Below are positions 22,263 to 35,387 of a DNA stretch of 64,000 bases, piece by piece. The position numbers and the translations under genes are program-made. Under the pieces are notes generated by a model that ran no database searches, had not been told where the DNA came from, and saw nothing but the letters and a program-made list of their open reading frames with translations. Origin of the DNA: Dipteris shenzhenensis (lineage: Eukaryota > Polypodiophyta > Polypodiopsida > Gleicheniales). The stretch lies in the NCBI GenBank assembly GCA_047967505.1, contig CM106540.1; one strand, 5' to 3'. Every line of letters starts with the position of its first letter. Within the stretch, counting starts at the first letter, position 1.

Positions 22263-22276
22263 CCCCCCCATGAAGG
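22263..22276 (-). promoter_or_regulatory. Polypurine tract of gag-only element 2
   Basis: Element strand reads CTTGCCTTCATGGGGGGG up to the 3' LTR; the G7 run touches the LTR. Confidence 0.75.
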
Positions 22277-22743
22277 CAAGGTGAGAGACCACTGGAATGG
22301 AACCAGGAACAGAACATGACAATGACAGTCATCAAGCTGTGCACCCCATGTAACTAAGAGGCTAAAATCTGAGCGTGTTCAGAGGTTAATCTAAGTACTC
22401 TCATGGCTTGAGACTCAACATGCTCAAAGGCTCATGTTATAGCATGGCTATATGACCAGCTCATAGGTCTAGACCAACATCTTGGAACTCGGCTAGGCCT
22501 GATAACGAGACCTATCAAAGCCAATACATATGGCTCTCATAGTACATCCCTCCTTGGCTTCATAATAGGACATGTTAGGAAGCCACACACCAAAATATGA
22601 AAACCAATAGATCTTTTTAGGAGGACCATCCAAGGCAAAGGACCTTTAGACTCAATGAAAACCAAACACTGGATACATATCATTTTAGGGGGACTACCCA
22701 GGGCAGAGGATTCCAAAATACATCAAGCTGTAGGAATAATAGA

Positions 22744-23625
22744 TTAGAAACAAAAGTCCCGATCATCAGGTACATAGACCTCTGAATATAGAGAGAGATC
22801 TTTGATGTCGGCAGTAAGAGCATGAGTTGGTGTCGAAGCATCATCTTCTTCTTCGTCTTCACTTGTTGCAGCCCCAACCAAGTTGACATGATCCTTGTGT
22901 TGTTGCTTGGCAAACTTCTTGAAGCAACGATCCTTGGTGTGACCGAGCTTCCCATAGTGATTGCATTTGAAAGGCTTGAATTTGCCTTTGCCTTTACCCT
23001 TGGAGTATAGTATAGTGGAGTCCGAAGATTCTGCATACCGTTTGTCATGATCAATAACCATAGCAACCATATTATGATAACCCATTTGTGTCACACGCAA
23101 TGCTGGTATGATCTCCCGGTACTTAGAATTTTCCTCAATGCTTGAGAGGAGCACAACTTGATCATCTTCCCCTACAGGGGCCGCTAGACTAGCAAGTTGA
23201 GTGACAAGGGATTCCATATGATTCTAGTGAGCAAGAAGAGAGTCTTCATGCTTCATTTGCAGCTTGAAGAATTCATGTCTGAGGAATACCTTTGAGTTGA
23301 TGATTTTGTTGCCGAACAATTCTTCAAACTTATCCCATAAGTCGTGAGCAGTGGAATTAAAATCAGAATGATGAATAATGTCATCACCCAACCCCAAACT
23401 AATGAGAGAAAGAGCTTTGTCATTCAGATTCTCCCACCGTGTAATTTTCTTTTCATCTGATTGTGGCTTTTTCTCCTTGCCACGCACAACATTCCACACT
23501 CCATCTTTCATAAGTACAAGATGCATCTTTGTTTGCCATGTAGGGAAATTCTTACCATTAAACTTCTCGAACGAAATGGTAGTTGATTTGAAAGACTCCA
23601 TGGCTGGAAAAGAGTAGAAATGCAA
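22744..23625 (-). pseudogene. Copia-type gag of gag-only element 2 (one in-frame stop)
   Basis: Two frames in the same phase, 23625-23224 and 23217-22744, separated by one TAG after EDSLLAH. N-terminus ISFEKFNGKNFPTWQTKM is the usual UBN2-type gag start (the likely start is the internal MESFKSTT at 23601). DKALSLISLGLGDDIIHH and AHDLWDKFEELFGNK follow. The zinc knuckle reads CNHYGKLGHTKDRC: the second cysteine is replaced by tyrosine, so zinc binding is probably lost. The tail is acidic (TSEDEEEDD) and ends DRDFCF, similar in style to DEDYAF in element 1. Confidence 0.87.
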
Positions 23626-24258
23626 GTGTAACTATGGAAATATCACCTTGATAAGTTCATCATGAGTTGGAGCAAGTCTGGAACTTCTTCATGGCAAACA
23701 GAAGTAGAAGGACAGCAGCTCCAAGAGAATGACGGGCAGAATATGGGCACCAACTTGCGGGCAGCAGCTCCAAGAGAATGTCAGGCAAAAGAAGCAAATG
23801 GCAGGCTGGAGCAGAGGTCAACAATGAAGAGGATGGACAGCTCCACGTTGAGCTGGCTGCATCATGCTTGGGCTGTCAAATCATTGAGCTCTAGAATAAA
23901 ATTTGCACGTATTGCAAGGGCTGTAACTTTTCACAGAAAACTCGGATTGCAATGATGTAAAAACGAAATTTGTAGTACTCAAGGTCCTCTATAACTTTGC
24001 GGAAGACACAAAGCCGTGATTCTGCTTCTAGATCCGGATAGAAGCGTCACATCGTCCGCATGTCACAGAAAGATGTAGCTGAAGGAAGGAGAAGAGAGGT
24101 GGCAGATCATGGCGTGGATAAGAGAGCTCAAGGAAGGAGAGAAGAGGGCAGCCTTCCAAGGAAGAGGAGGTAGAGTAGCTTCATTGGCCTCCCTCACCTC
24201 AACCTCTTGGAAGGGAAAGGGAAAGGAAAGGGAAAGAGAGAGCAAGGCTAGGAACATG

Positions 24259-24270
24259 GCTCTGATACCA
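24259..24270 (-). promoter_or_regulatory. tRNA-iMet primer-binding site of gag-only element 2
   Basis: Minus strand TGGTATCAGAGC, two bases inside the 5' LTR. Confidence 0.9.
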
Positions 24271-24272
24271 CA

Positions 24273-24589
24273 TGAAAGATCATAGTGGTAGGGAGAGAAG
24301 CAAGCTAACACTAGGAATGGAAAGGAAAGATAACAAGCATAATGGAATGAAATGGAAAGAAAATGAAAGCAATTGACAAGTACTCATATGATACCAAAGA
24401 GCTTGATGTTGACTGATGTAATAGACAATAGACAAGTACAACACTATATAGTGTGACACTAGACTCTAGAAAGCCATAGTGTATATGGGATAGCTCCCAA
24501 TATGACACGTGGCATGTCTAGGACTCACTAGACTATAAAACACACCTAGAACACTCATTTTAGACTCACTTTGGCTTCATATTCCAACT
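24273..24589 (-). repeat. 5' LTR of gag-only element 2
   Basis: Plus strand TGAAAGATCATAG to TTCCAACT; the last base has changed from A to T compared with the partner, which hides the TG...CA end. Followed by TTTTT (24590-24594), matching 21941-21945. Confidence 0.9.
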
Positions 24590-24594
24590 TTTTT

Positions 24595-25314
24595 GTTTGA
24601 TTAAACTTTGATAATCCGTGGTTGGCAACCGTGGATAAACATGCACTAATTGACCAGCATAGAATAAAGAGGATTTTTCCAAAAACATATGCTTGTAGTG
24701 AGTTTCTGTGACAATAACCTCATGGCATCTCCTTTCTACATGTAACAACCACGTACAAAGAAGCCCCCAAGAGAGATTTATGCCATTGCCCCTGCAGGAG
24801 CCAAGGGCATACGATTTGGAGGGTTGTTAGATATTAATAAGATGCCAATCGCAATTAAGCTTAGAGTGCTTGGGGTATCATTTACAATTTGCTACGTTTG
24901 GGTGCTTACATCCGATTTTAGGGGTTGAGCTCTAGCTGGAATTTGTTGTTCACTCTTGCTTGTTTCCAGTCTGCTTGCCTTCATTCAGTTGTTGTCTTCT
25001 ACTGCTGGTACCTTTCTAGAGCCAGTTTTGTCCTTGTGGATCTTGTCTTGTTTAGTAGAGTCTCTTCAACATCTTTGTGATGCACTGGCCATAAGGTGGA
25101 ATTTCCTACCGTCCTCCATCGAGTGACTTGGAGAGTCTAACTTAGTGTTGACCATGTGGAACCCCCATTTAACGGTTTGGGAGGGAACCTTGTCCATCAT
25201 TTAGGACAAACGTAGTTTCGTTTGCTGTCTTAGTGCACCATTATATTGACAGATATAATTTTGATTATTGTTTAAAGGGATAAATTTACTGCTATGGTGT
25301 GATAGGTAACCCAG
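24595..25314 (+). other. Upstream intron part of the RecQ gene, no exon recognised
   Basis: No frame here encodes RecQ motifs I-III, and no other gene is seen. The end of this stretch (GATAGGTAACCCAG at 25301-25314) gives the splice acceptor for the first visible exon. An alternative acceptor at 25305 would add the codons for VTQ. Confidence 0.45.
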
Positions 25315-27347
<2,033 letters not shown>

Positions 27348-28542
27348 GTAAGTCTTTGGAATGAAGCCATGCCACTCAATATTGACATTGGTTGTTTTCC
27401 ACTGTTGATATGGATGACTTTATGATTAAGTGATTCTTCCATGGCTGACTTTTTAGTTCGTTATGGGCCCACTTAATTCTCAGAGATTCAGTCAAACCGT
27501 TTGATGCATACATGTGTCTGCATTTTTCATGTGAATCATAATGCTCTGTTGAATGTGCATGCTGTTGCAATTCCACAATTCTATACATGTTCTTAATCAC
27601 GGTATCGCACAGAATTTTCGTTCTTCGCAGTTAGATCCATTAATCAGCAGACATTCCAACTATGGAACTTGGCCTCTGCACATAATCTTACATGACAATA
27701 TACTGCTCTCTAAACAGTACCGCCCAGCTGCAGATTCCCTTCAAGAGCTTGCTTCTCTCTACCTATGTTCATCCTTCTGTGAGGTCTTATCTTAAGACCT
27801 CCTTCCAAGTTGAGCTCTTTGTGGAACCCTCCCCCCATGCCTAGTGCTTGCCACTTGGCTTATGCCTTTGGTGCCACTACCTTTGTATTTATGTATTAAT
27901 GCTTAAGCCTAGGATTAACCCTAGACCCCATCCGTCTAAGCGCCATTAATGCAAGCACTATTGAGCCATCCTTGTTATGGAAATTACATTTCTTACATCA
28001 CTTACTAGGGATATTATAGTCATGTCAACTATGGCAAAGTATACCATCGGACGGCACTAGATGCGACGGGGCTTCTTAGTGGACACATTGCGTGGTTAGT
28101 TGGGGACACCTAAGTGGACTTGTGTTTTGCCATGCTAGATGATTGATAATGTGTGTGATTCCATGTTAATACTGTTGTTGCTATTTGATTGGTGTTGTCT
28201 TTGTTTATTGTACAATGAGCACAATTATATTGGGATTAATTGATTCGGTGATTCTATCACCTGACTGTTAGTCTTAAATACAGGTGATGGAACTAATGAT
28301 GAGGTTTGGAGATATTGCGAGGGTATGGATTGAGGTGTCGTACGGTGCATGTTATGTAGCCATAGGCCAGTTTTTGTATTACATCGATATTATATGCCAT
28401 GGGAAGTATTTTTTGTGAGAGGACATTATCAGTTTTGGTTGAATTAAGCCTAAAGAGGAGAGAGGAGGGATGATTTTGGCTCCTTATGCTGTAATTGAAA
28501 GATCTCAAACACTCCAGATGAGGAAGTTTGAGCCCACTCGTC
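27348..28542. other. Left part of the giant intron, no element recognised
   Basis: No coding frame with a known domain. A perfect 9-bp hairpin (GAGGTCTTA...TAAGACCTC, 3-base loop) lies at about 27780-27800. The last 200 bases may be the 3' end of an LTR element that ends in the purine tract at 28543. Confidence 0.35.
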
Positions 28543-28652
28543 TAGGGGGGAGATTGTATCATGTCTTCTTGTGCTTTTGATTCGTTCTCAATTCTTCAAG
28601 TGGTGCTTTATGTGAGAGAATTCTTGACTTTTGATTACAATGGTATCAGAGC
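28543..28652 (+). repeat. Possible 85-bp LTR between a polypurine tract and a primer-binding site
   Basis: TAGGGGGGAGAT at 28543-28554, then TGTATCATG...TTGATTACA (28555-28639, TG...CA), then A and TGGTATCAGAGC at 28641-28652. Finding a purine tract on the left and a tRNA-iMet site on the right of one short LTR suggests a tandem or recombined short (TRIM-like) element. No second LTR copy was found within 1 kb. Confidence 0.45.
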
Positions 28653-28796
28653 ATGGCTACGCTTTAGGCCTATAGGGAGGGAGAAGAAAAGTCACCTTGT
28701 TAACTATGTGACTAGAAGTGAATTGGAGAAAGAGCTCTATCAAAGAATAAAGGCTTCTCCATTTGTTGGCCAAACTGACTAACATACTCTATCCCC

Positions 28797-29330
28797 AGAG
28801 TGCGGCTCCCGCTCCTTGGCTGCTCCCGCTGTCCGCCCTGCCTCTGTCTCCTCTCCGCCCCTGCCTCGCGGCTGTCCTTCTGCCTCCGCCTCTGCCCCGC
28901 TTATCTTTGCCTCCTCCCCGACATCCCTTGCCTCCGCCTCCTCTCCGCCCTTCCGCCGTTCTCCCTCGCCTCCGCCTCCTCTCCGCCTTCACCCGGCCTT
29001 CCCTCCCGACTCCACCTCCTTCTCGGTCCCCGCCTCCCCGCCTCCTTCCCGCCTTCACCCCCCTTTCCGCCTCCATCTCCACCCTTTCTTCCTCCCCGTC
29101 CCCCTCGGTGCTTCCTCCCCCGCCTCCTTCTTCCCGCCCTCTTTGCTCCCCTTTCGCGACTCCCCCCCGTTGCTTTCTCTGTCTCGCCTCTTCACGCTGG
29201 CCCCTCATCGCTTTTCTTCACCTCCTCCTCCCCGCCTTTTCCATTCCCCCTCGCCCCACCTTCTCCTCCTCCACCTCTTTCTTTCCTTCCTCTCCTTCAC
29301 TCGCAGCAGAAGCATTTGTGTTTGTTAGGA
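28797..29330 (+). repeat. Pyrimidine-rich 5'UTR of LINE-A
   Basis: About 530 bases of nearly pure C/T on the sense strand (CTCCGCC-, CTTCC-type words). All three plus frames stay open only because of composition (proline/serine/leucine). LINE-B and the 21.4-kb LINE fragment have the same kind of tract at the same place. Confidence 0.75.
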
Positions 29331-30950
29331 GGAAGAAGATCTTGGTGGTGACCTTTGGTCTAGCCAGAGGGGCTCTATGGCAGCACCCTCAAATCCCATA
29401 GCCTTTAAGGTCCTTTCTCCAGCTGACAAACAATAGGTACTGCAAGCAGTTCAGTCCCTCTAGGACAAGGCTATTGTGGACCTCACACCCACAAGGAGGT
29501 GCGAGAGTGGATCCGGGCGAGCTTGGCACTGGAGGGTGACCACATTTAGAAGGTCACCATATATGGAAGAGGCGTCTTCCTCATCCAGTTGAGCTCCCCC
29601 GTTACTGCCTTGGCACTTGTGGAGTAGAGCCCCATCCTCCTTGGCCCGCATTTGGTGTATCTCTTTTCTTGGTACCATGGCTTTACAATGGAGGACATGG
29701 ACATGACACACCATGTTCCCCGTTTTTCGGTTACGCTCCGCTTCCCAAGGCTCCCAAAGGAGTATCGAGCCATCCTCCCCTCCATTGGTCGGGCATTTGG
29801 CAGCATGCTCGAGTCTCCTCCTGATTCAGCGGCATCAGTGGTAGCAGATGATGGGGTCCCCAGGATCAGACTGGTGGTTGAGAGCCTAGAGTTGATTCTC
29901 CTAGAGACCCTTGAAGGGGTACACTTCGCTAGCAAGTGGAGATTTCAGGGTTACCAAGCCAGTGTCTTCATTGCAGACAGATGGGTCACCTAGCCAGAGA
30001 TTGCCCTTGTGGCTAAGGCAAAGCGCCTCCCCCCCACCCCCGCAGAGCATGTAGAGTCAGTAGGCCAGAGCCCAACACTCCTAAGACAGGAGCAACAACA
30101 GTTTTAGACCCCTTGGGTGATTCCCTCAGAAGGGGAGTGGACCTAGGTTAAAAAGAAAAAGAAACAAGGCAAACAGGCCCACAAGCGTCGCAAGGAGAGG
30201 GCTAGACATAGAGAGAGAGACAAGGTTTTTTGAGAGGCACCTGAGGAGGAGGAGCAACAGGAGCCCTTACGTGGAGACCCACCTCCCCTAGCGAAAGGGG
30301 CCACTGCTTAGCCAGATGTTCCTCCCGTATTGGAGGTTCAGCGTCCGCATTCACCCTTGCATCAACAGTGAGCCCCAGGCGCTCCTGATATTGTGATGGC
30401 GGAAGCTGCAGACGTTAGCCCGACAATGGCTGAGGAGGAGTGGATCTAGAGCCCCGGGGAGCTTGATCAGCAAGGGCGTGTGGTCGCCCCTACTCCCCCT
30501 TGTCCCCCTTCCCCTTCCCCTCCCCCTCTAGATCCCTCTTCCTCTCCCTCTCCACTTCCCCCTTCCCTCCTGGATTTCACTTGCCCCCTCCCCCCCCCCT
30601 TGCCCCTCTTGCTATGGCCTCCCTCCCTCCTTCCTCCTCTCTCCCCCTCCGCCTGCCTCTCCGCCTTCTTAGCAGGTTCTTCAGCCTCCCTCCCCTTCCT
30701 TGCCTTGACACCCCTGCCAGCAGGCAAGGGTAAGACGACGTCCCCTTTTGCTTTCTCACCACAGCATCCGGTCGATTGGGGGAGGGAGCCAGAGGGAAGG
30801 GGCTCGTCCTCCCTCAGCAGCTCCCAATCTCCAGCCTGGGCATCCCTTACTGCAGACTTCCGGAGATTGGGACGTTGGAATTCTTTGGAGATTCCGGACT
30901 CTTACCCTTCACCGCTGAAGGTAACGCTTGTGGTCTTGCAGCCCTAGAAA
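29331..30950 (+). pseudogene. LINE-A ORF1 (nucleic-acid-binding protein), broken
   Basis: 29652-29993 encodes an RNA-binding-like ORF1 segment (HHVPRFSVTLRFPRLPKEYR, AILPSIGRAFG...VRLVVESLEL-type) that lines up with the LINE-B ORF1. In another frame 29963-30004 gives a CCHC zinc knuckle CLHCRQMGHLARDC, so a frameshift lies just before it. A lysine/arginine stretch (KKKKKQGKQAHKRRK, near 30150) follows, then a C/T-rich proline/serine linker at 30480-30700. Several stops. It would bind the LINE RNA. Confidence 0.65.
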
Positions 30951-31439
30951 GGGGGTTCGATCAGCGTAGTGGGCTCCCAGACACACCTTGTTGGAGATTC
31001 CAGTTTGCCTCCAAAGGGTTGGAGAAGTGGTTCCTAGTGGTATTGGATGCTATTATGGGAGATTAGATTTCACGCATGATGGACGAGTGGATGGGGCCAC
31101 AGGGACTGAACCTTTGGCACACCCACGGTGCGGAGGTGAGCTTTGAGTTGTGCTTCACGCGAGAGAAGCCGATGTGTGGTTTGGTGGTAGGAGTTATCAA
31201 ATTGCCGCTTGAGGCAAAGGTTGATCAGGCATACTACTGGTCCCTTTAGAAGTGTGCGGAGTTGTTCGGGGTGGAAGTCTCCTTCATGATGAAGTGGGCA
31301 CTGAAGATTGGCATTGAGCCGGTATCCACCCTAGTACATCAACGTATAGACATAGACTACTCGCCCTCCAAACCCTCGGCAAAGTCACATAAGGCAATCT
31401 TTTTGGAATAGGCACCCACTCATAGGAGAGCCTTGTTTT

Positions 31440-32407
31440 ATGCATCCCCGTCCTCATGAGTTGGAACATAGTGAGTTGGAATGTGCACGGGCTTCACGAC
31501 TATGCTCGTAGTCAACTGGAGTACCCGATACTCCAGCAGGAGTTACAGAGGGCAGCGGTAGGGAGGACAGTGGACATCCTTTTGATTTAGGAGAGCAATG
31601 TTTGCAGCATCAGACATCAAACGGCGACACCACCTTCTCCCAGGGAGAGGTCCGAAGGTGTGGTTCCTTGCAGTAGGACGGAGTGGAGGGGTCTGCATCT
31701 CGGTCTTACAGACAGTGGCTCCAGAGGTCTATGTTCAGCCCAGGATGGGCAGTTTGGATGGGAGAGTCCAGGATTGGGATCCTGAACGTGTATGCCCCAG
31801 TGTGCAGACAGCACCGTCTGGCCTTTTGGAGGAGGCTGTCAGAGCATCTTCCTGGATGTAGACTTCTAGATTGTTGGAGGGGACTTCAACAACTTGAGTT
31901 TGGGGAAGACAAGTAGGGCGGCGCCTCCTTCTTTGAGATGCCAGCAGCAAAGCGGAGCACCTGAGAGCAGTTCGTCTTCATGATTAGTGGTAGAGACCCA
32001 GGCTGAGCTCTCCTATCACTGTACTTGGGCCCGGTGGGTACAGCTCGGGGACAGGATGACGAAGCAGTTTTTTCATACCACTAGGCCCCGATTGGCAGGC
32101 ATGCAGTGGCAGGGTCTTCGAGATCCGTAGGGCATCATGCACACTGACCCGTAGGAGATTTTAGACCTGACCACAGGTTTTTACAGCCAGCTCTTTCAGA
32201 CAGAGAGGATGATTCCAGCTGGTCTTGTGGCCCGGGAGGTAGTTTGGGATCACGTTCTGACAGTTGTCTCCCAAGATTTATGTAGCAGTATGGAGGAGCC
32301 TCTCATGGATGAGGAGCTTTGGGAAGCCCTCAAGGCTCTCCCAACCTAGAAGTGTCCTGGCGAGGATGGCTTGACTCTGGCCTTCTTTCGGAACTTCTGG
32401 GAGATGA
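31440..32407 (+). pseudogene. LINE-A ORF2 start: endonuclease remnant and entry to RT
   Basis: ORF2 opens with SWNIVSWNVHGLHDYARSQ near 31455, the usual APE-type endonuclease start, and continues with VGRTVDILLI(stop)ESN. The VGGDFNNLSL motif (GDFN) appears near 31880. The rest of the endonuclease is deleted: sequence soon reads RMTKQFFHTTRPRL, the linker before RT, then MDEELWEALKAL and CPGEDGLTLAFFRNFWEMIS. The break at 32408-32421 is the LINE-B target site. Confidence 0.7.
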
Positions 32408-32439
32408 TCTCCACCCCTTTTTTTTTTGCAAAAAAGAGA

Positions 32440-32530
32440 CTTCTACTAAGTAAGAAAGAAACTCGCTAGAGCAAGCTCTGTGCACTTCTATCAAGTAAGA
32501 AAGAAACTCGCTAGAGCAAGCTCTGTGCGG
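32440..32530 (-). repeat. 45-bp tandem duplication in the LINE-B 3'UTR
   Basis: Units 32440-32484 and 32485-32530 share TAAGAAAGAAACTCGCTAGA and AGCAAGCTCTGTGC; they differ by a few bases. It lies next to the A tail. Confidence 0.85.
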
Positions 32531-32689
32531 AAATATAACATGCTAAGCATGTAATAAAAAACACCTCAGAGGAATGAGGTAGAAAGAAACCAAGGCTGAG
32601 GCTGAAAATGCCAACTCAACCCTGTAGAAGTCTCAGCAAAGAAGGGAGAGTCTCTCCAATCTCCGAGAAAAGTAACTCTCCTGGAGGAG

Positions 32690-34304
32690 GCTGCTCGAGA
32701 TGATCCCTACATGGTCGCCCAAATGGCCATCAGAGTGTGTATCGTATCTGTCCAAGTACTGGCCAAGATGTGAGAAGGGTGAACCTGAGAACCCTCCAAA
32801 GCCTCAGTGCATCTGCCTCTCCAAATGTGCCATGCTGCAATGCTAGCTAAGGCCTCCCATGGAGAGTCGACTGAGGAATGAGCAGCCCTGAAGAGAGTGG
32901 CTGGAACATCCTCTAGAGAGCACGACTCCACAAGGTGTCGTCAGACATGAAGAGCCGAAGAGGAGTTAAAAAGACCTGGGGCCCTGAAAGAGTAAGCCAA
33001 GCCACTGATCCCCAGGTCATATAGAAAGATAGGCAAACAAAAGTGCTGAAAAGTCTTGCAATCCCCTTCCATATGATTCTCGCCTGTCTGCAATCCCAAA
33101 GGCAGTGCTGTATTGTCTCCAAAGTAGAAAGGCAACGAGGGCAAGAAGGGTCAGCTCCGAACCTGGATCTCCATTGGTTTACTGCTATCCCACCATGAAT
33201 AGAAAGCCAAAAGAAGAGAATGATTTTTCTATTCCGGTGGGATTTCCAGAGCCTCTGCCAAAAAAATTTCTGAAAGTCAGCAAAAATCTGAAAGTTCTCC
33301 CAATGATGGGCTCTGGTAGGCCTCCAACCCCTACAACAGAGCTGGAATTTCCTGGCATTACTAGCCGTGTAACGAAAGAAGGGGATGCCCTTCTCTCGAT
33401 GCCCTTCATCTATCCATTCCCATGGCCCAGGGTCCCACTGCAAAAACTTAATTGAGACACCTCCATAGAGCCACAGCCTCCATGAGCCTAGGGCGATGAG
33501 AAGCGGGTCAAGATCCAAGTACCACTGTGAAAGAGAGCCATGCTCCATGAAGCCCACTATCCTGACTGGCTGAAACGGTACCTCCAACAAGATATCGTGT
33601 GTGGATCTGGACAGCCTGCCCCCCGAAGAAACATCAAAGACTAAGGCATCCTCATGTGTGTCATGAAAAGCAATCACCTGTAAGGGAACTCCCAATCTGG
33701 AAAATGCCCCCATCCAGGTGGAGCAAGTAATAGACATGTCATCTGTGTCCACCCAATCCAAGGGCAAGCCTGCATCAATCTGTCGGACTCTCCTTGCACT
33801 CTCTTTGAGATTAAGAACCATCTGGACCTGTCGGTCTGCAGGAAGCTTCCTGAAGGCTTCCCATGCTCCCACAGTAGATGCAAGGCCCCTCTCCCATCTT
33901 GGCCACTGCATGTAAGGAGAAGCTCCAAGTGGTCTGCCATGCTCATCCAAAATCCTGTCATTCCACATGATAGGCTGCCTTTCAATCTCTTCACGGGTGG
34001 ATGGGGAAATCCTGCGAAGAGTACTCCTGAAGCTGGCCCATGCTTTCAGGATAGCAACCATAAGAGGGGAAGAGGGAGATCTGAGGTGGGGGTTGTGGTG
34101 AAAACCCATCTGGTATTGTGTCCCCAATGTTCTCCTGAAGTGGGCATGCAAGACTGTATGCATCTGATAAAGAAATCCTTCTAAGGCTCTTGCCTTGGCA
34201 TAAGTCCTCTCACAACGACCTTGTAGAGTAAAGCTCTGCACTGTAGATCCGGGTCGATGATATTCAAACCCCCTTCTCTTGAAGGAAGAATCAAGGTCTT
34301 CCAA
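32690..34304 (-). pseudogene. LINE-B ORF2 C-terminal half with zinc region
   Basis: 463 residues in one frame (34304-32913). The first 250 cover the type-1 block: RVRQIDAGLPLDWVDTDDMS, STWMGAFSRLGVPLQVIAFH, VRIVGFMEHGSLSQWYLDLD, GSWRLWLYGGVSIKFLQWD. Then comes the zf-RVT-like region: FFWLSIHGGIAVNQWRSRFG and CPRCLSTLETIQHCLWDC (C-x2-C...H-x3-C). A frameshift near 32913 leads to WEALASIAAWHIWRGRC, the last recognisable part. The frame overlaps the RT frame at 34181-34304. Confidence 0.8.
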
Positions 34305-35387
34305 GCCCCCCTGGCTGTAACATCAGATGTGCCATCTAGACCACTCCATAAAAAGTTTCGTAGAGGCCTCTTAAGCTGAGTGATACAATCCCTAGAGTGG
34401 CACCAACAAGAGCATACAAACCATGCTGTGGCTAGAAGAACCTGGTTAACCACCACCACCCTGGAAGCCAAGTCAAGTTTGGCTAAGCTCCAGAAAAGGA
34501 GCCTTCTTCTGATGCTCTCCAACACCGGAGCAAGCTGTTGTGAAGGAGAGATGCCCACCCCAACCTGGCAGCCCAAATATCTGACGGAGATGCCCCTCTG
34601 TACCCAAGTGAAGCCAAAATCATTACCCCAATCCGGGGTGTCATCATTGCAAATCCAAAAACCATTGGATTTATGCCAATTAATGTGTGCACCTGCAGGT
34701 CTGCAAAATAAATCCAAGGCTGTCCGGAAGGAAGTGAGCATCCTGGGGGAGGCATCCAAAAAAACAGCCGTGTCATCTGCCAACTCACTATCCAGGAGCT
34801 CTTCTTCCCGGCGGATAGGAAGCCTCAGCCCATAAATATCAGCTTGAGATCGAATGTAGATACTCATAGCTTCCGCCACAAACAGAAAAAGAAAAGGGGC
34901 AAGAGGACATCCTTGGCGGACTGATCTGGAAATCTGAAACCTGTCCCCTCTTACCCCCCCAATGAGCACCTGGCTATGGGCTGACTTGTAGAGAGAGGAT
35001 ACTCCTCTAATCCATGCATCTGAAAAACCAAAGCGAGATAGAGTACCCTCTAAAAAATCCGAGTCTACTCTGTCGTAAGCTTTCTTAAAGTCCAAGAGTA
35101 GAATGGCCAATCTCTGGCGGCTCTGCATGGCCCATTCTGAGGCCTCCCAAAATGAGAAAATATTATAAAATACTTCTGCCATGCACAAACCTTGTCTGCG
35201 TGTCATGAATCAAATCTGGAAGAAAAACATGTACCCGCAGACTGATGGCTTTCGCCAGAATCTTGTAAAGGGTGCCCAATAGAGTGATGGGTCTCCATTG
35301 AGACACAAGATTCCTATTACTCCCCTTTGGGATGAGATGAATGAGACCATCTGTAAGTGAGTCCGGCATCTCACCAGAGTCCCACAC
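34181..35387 (-). pseudogene. LINE-B ORF2 reverse transcriptase
   Basis: 35387-35163 gives SQWRPITLLGTLYKILAKAI and IHDTQTRFVHGRSIL; after a frameshift 35206-34181 (341 residues) continues with LAILLLDFKKAYDRVDSDFL (first D), SVRQGCPLAPFLFLFVAEAM, SELADDTAVFLD (catalytic LADD; the family norm is F/YADD), HINWHKSNGFW, SVRYLGCQVGVGIS and NIIDPDLQCRALLYKVV. Only one frameshift lies inside the domain, so decay is slight. The reaction would be target-primed reverse transcription. Confidence 0.88.

Larger units (their letters stand above)
21946..24589 (-). mobile_element. Complete gag-only LTR retrotransposon 2 (non-autonomous)
   Basis: A 2.64-kb element: LTRs 21946-22262 and 24273-24589, tRNA-iMet primer-binding site at 24259-24270, a C7 (G7 on the element strand) polypurine tract at 22263-22269 and TSD TTTTT on both sides. 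Only a gag is encoded. LTRs differ by about ten bases by eye (roughly 3%). The layout matches element 1 at 6.3-9.0 kb, but the LTR sequences are not obviously alike, so these are two families of the same architecture. Confidence 0.9.

Noticed and set aside
24566-24748. 60-residue minus frame with plausible-looking protein sequence
   Set aside because: No domain recognised; it extends into LTR sequence of gag-only element 2 and is short, so not called a gene.
28789-29208. Long glycine/arginine-rich minus frame, plus proline/serine frames in all three plus frames (28763-29401)
   Set aside because: Open only because the DNA is nearly pure C/T; it lies in the 5'UTR of LINE-A and shows no domain.
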